Shown here one piece after another: positions 62,941 through 64,000 of a DNA stretch of 64,000 bases (positions are counted from its first letter, which is position 1; each line of letters opens with the position of its first letter). The DNA lies in the NCBI RefSeq assembly GCF_036924525.1, contig NZ_JAZHRU010000001.1:1827001-1891000 (forward strand). Reading direction: 5' to 3'. This stretch comes from Bradyrhizobium sp. AZCC 1719 (GTDB taxonomy: Bacteria; Pseudomonadota; Alphaproteobacteria; Rhizobiales; Xanthobacteraceae). Position numbers and translations under genes: made by a program. The notes below the pieces were generated by a model. It had not been told where the DNA came from. It saw only the letters and a list, made by a program, of their open reading frames with translations, and made no database searches.

Positions 62941-63726
62941 CTACTCCCCATTCCACCCACATTTCCGCAACCGCTCGCGCATATGCTCCGGCGCCGGGGC
63001 TACCACGCGGACCGGCTCCTTGTTCTTCGAAATTGGAACCACGATCTCGCGGGAATGCAGGTGCAGGATCGGCTCGCCGAACCTTGGGCCATTACCATAG
63101 ATATTGTCGCCGACGATCGGCCAGCCCATCGCTGAGGTGTGCACGCGCAGTTGGTGGGTGCGGCCGGTGAGGGGTTCCAGCGCCAGCCAGGCGAGGCCGT
63201 CGCCGCGGCCGAGCACTTTCCAGGTGGTGATGGCTTTCTGGCCCTCCGGGTCCGGCTTCTGCCACCAGCCGCGCTCGGCGTTCAGCCGTCCGAGCGGCAT
63301 GTCGATGGTGCCTTCATCTTCGGCAGGTCCGCCTTCGACCACGGCCCAATAGGTCTTTCCGACCTTGCCGTGCTTGAACAAAAGGCCGAGCGAGGCGGTG
63401 GCCTTGCGGTGGCGTCCCAGTACGAGACAGCCTGAGGTGTCCTTGTCGAGCCGGTGGGCCAACACCGGCGGGCGCGGCAGGCCGAATCGCAAGGCATCGA
63501 AGGAAGCTTCCAGATTGGCGCCGCCCTTGGGGCCGCGATGCACCGGCAGGCCGGCCGGTTTGTCGATGACCAGCATCAGCCCGTCGCGATGGAGCACGCG
63601 GGCCAGGATTTCGTCCGCCGTTAATCCCTGGACATCAATCGATGTCCTGGGCACATCAAAGGATGCCCCGGGCAAACCGAAGGATAACCCGGGAACATCG
63701 ATAGGTTTGTTGTGACTTCCGCTCAT
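62941..63726 (-). CDS. RluA-family pseudouridine synthase
   Basis: The 261-residue enzyme has the RluA catalytic motif HRLDKDTSGCLVLG (catalytic Asp), GKTYWAVVEG, and PLTGRTHQLRVHTSAMGWPI. It lacks an S4 domain. The target base in rRNA or tRNA cannot be assigned. The N-terminal 36 residues consist of four heptapeptide repeats (residues 10-37: DVPGLSF, GLPGASF, DVPRTSI, DVQGLTA), which are not part of the normal fold. It is divergent from ftsY, 28 bp apart. Confidence 0.9.
   Translation of the reverse strand: MSGSHNKPIDVPGLSFGLPGASFDVPRTSIDVQGLTADEILARVLHRDGLMLVIDKPAGLPVHRGPKGGANLEASFDALRFGLPRPPVLAHRLDKDTSGCLVLGRHRKATASLGLLFKHGKVGKTYWAVVEGGPAEDEGTIDMPLGRLNAERGWWQKPDPEGQKAITTWKVLGRGDGLAWLALEPLTGRTHQLRVHTSAMGWPIVGDNIYGNGPRFGEPILHLHSREIVVPISKNKEPVRVVAPAPEHMRERLRKCGWNGE
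63616..63699 (-). repeat. 21-bp coding tandem repeat in the RluA N-terminus
   Basis: Four imperfect 21-bp units encode the heptapeptides at residues 10-37 of the RluA-family protein. The DNA units share GATGTCCCGGG-like cores. Confidence 0.7.
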
Positions 63727-63754
63727 GGCGCGAAACCGCTAACACGTCCCCGAC

Positions 63755-64000
63755 ATGAGCGATACCACTCCTGGAACTCCCAAACTGAGCTGGTGGCGGC
63801 GGCTTTCGAGCGGCCTGAAGCGGACTTCGAGTTCGCTCGGCACGGCGGTCGCCGACCTCGTCACCAAGCGCAAGCTCGACCGCGCCATGCTCGACGATAT
63901 CGAGGATGTGCTGCTGCGCGCCGATCTCGGCACCGCGGTCGCGGTGCGGATCGCGGATGCCGTCGGCGCCGGCCGCTATGACAAGGCGATTTCCGCCGAC
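63755..64000 (+). CDS. ftsY: Signal recognition particle receptor FtsY (5' part)
   Basis: The gene runs off the window; 82 codons are visible from ATG 63755. The sequence PKLSWWRRLSSGLKRTSSSL is followed by the N-domain helices (LDRAMLDDIEDVLLRADLG), the start of the SRP-receptor N domain. The GTPase domain lies beyond the edge. It lacks the long acidic A domain seen in E. coli, as is usual in Rhizobiales. FtsY works with Ffh, encoded 6.4 kb upstream on the other strand. Confidence 0.88.
   Translation, partial: MSDTTPGTPKLSWWRRLSSGLKRTSSSLGTAVADLVTKRKLDRAMLDDIEDVLLRADLGTAVAVRIADAVGAGRYDKAISAD

Overview
The window looks like core chromosome of a Bradyrhizobium-type alphaproteobacterium (Rhodopseudomonas/Bradyrhizobium relatives). 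The evidence is high GC, dense genes with many GTG/TTG starts, a malonyl-CoA synthetase that closely resembles the Rhodopseudomonas palustris MatB I remember, the order ffh-rpsP-rimM-trmD-rplS, and several families of palindromic intergenic repeats that I associate with Bradyrhizobium genomes. No rRNA, tRNA, CRISPR array, prophage or integrative element was seen. The only mobile element is one IS481-type insertion sequence at about 20.03-21.39 kb.

Layout. 0-6.4 kb: two solitary TAXI-type solute-binding proteins, pterin dehydratase, a YkvA-like membrane protein, a Sel1-like repeat protein and a quinone oxidoreductase. 6.4-16 kb: a 2,4-dienoyl-CoA-reductase-like SDR with altered catalytic residues, an IalB-like secreted protein, rlmN, a PAP2 phosphatase, argG, an alkaline phosphatase, and a TetR regulator divergent from a homocysteine methyltransferase. 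16-25.9 kb: a proline-rich OmpA protein, a VOC protein, an FkbM methyltransferase, the IS element, a BacA/SbmA-like ABC exporter and a hybrid histidine kinase. 25.9-29.5 kb: the sdhCDAB operon (minus strand) with a palindromic repeat between sdhA and sdhB. 30-34 kb: TauE/SafE exporter, matB and a divergent SDR sharing a perfect 19-bp palindrome. 34-41 kb: a fasciclin protein, a cytochrome b/molybdopterin oxidoreductase pair, a Rieske-helical fusion of unknown function, an enoyl-reductase/saccharopine-dehydrogenase-like protein and an MFS transporter.

41-54 kb carries leuB, asd, carbonic anhydrase, a CitE-like lyase, leuD and leuC. Between leuD and leuC lies a run of small exported proteins with extreme composition (His-rich, Tyr/Arg-rich, Gly/His-rich). 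53.5-57.4 kb is the translation and secretion cluster rplS-trmD-rimM-rpsP-ffh. 57.9-64 kb holds a metallo-beta-lactamase-fold hydrolase, a SIMPL protein paired with an exported GyrI-like domain, dapF-mtaB, an RluA pseudouridine synthase with an N-terminal heptapeptide repeat, and the start of ftsY, cut by the window edge.

Most genes are housekeeping: leucine (leuB, leuC, leuD), the aspartate family (asd, dapF), arginine (argG), the TCA cycle (sdh), RNA modification (rlmN, trmD, mtaB, rluA-type) and SRP targeting (ffh, ftsY). The less familiar parts are the Rieske-helical fusion, the Fas1/cytochrome b/Mo-enzyme group, the low-complexity secreted cluster, the SIMPL/GyrI pair and the degenerate SDR. 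I see no convincing multi-gene defence or mobile system.
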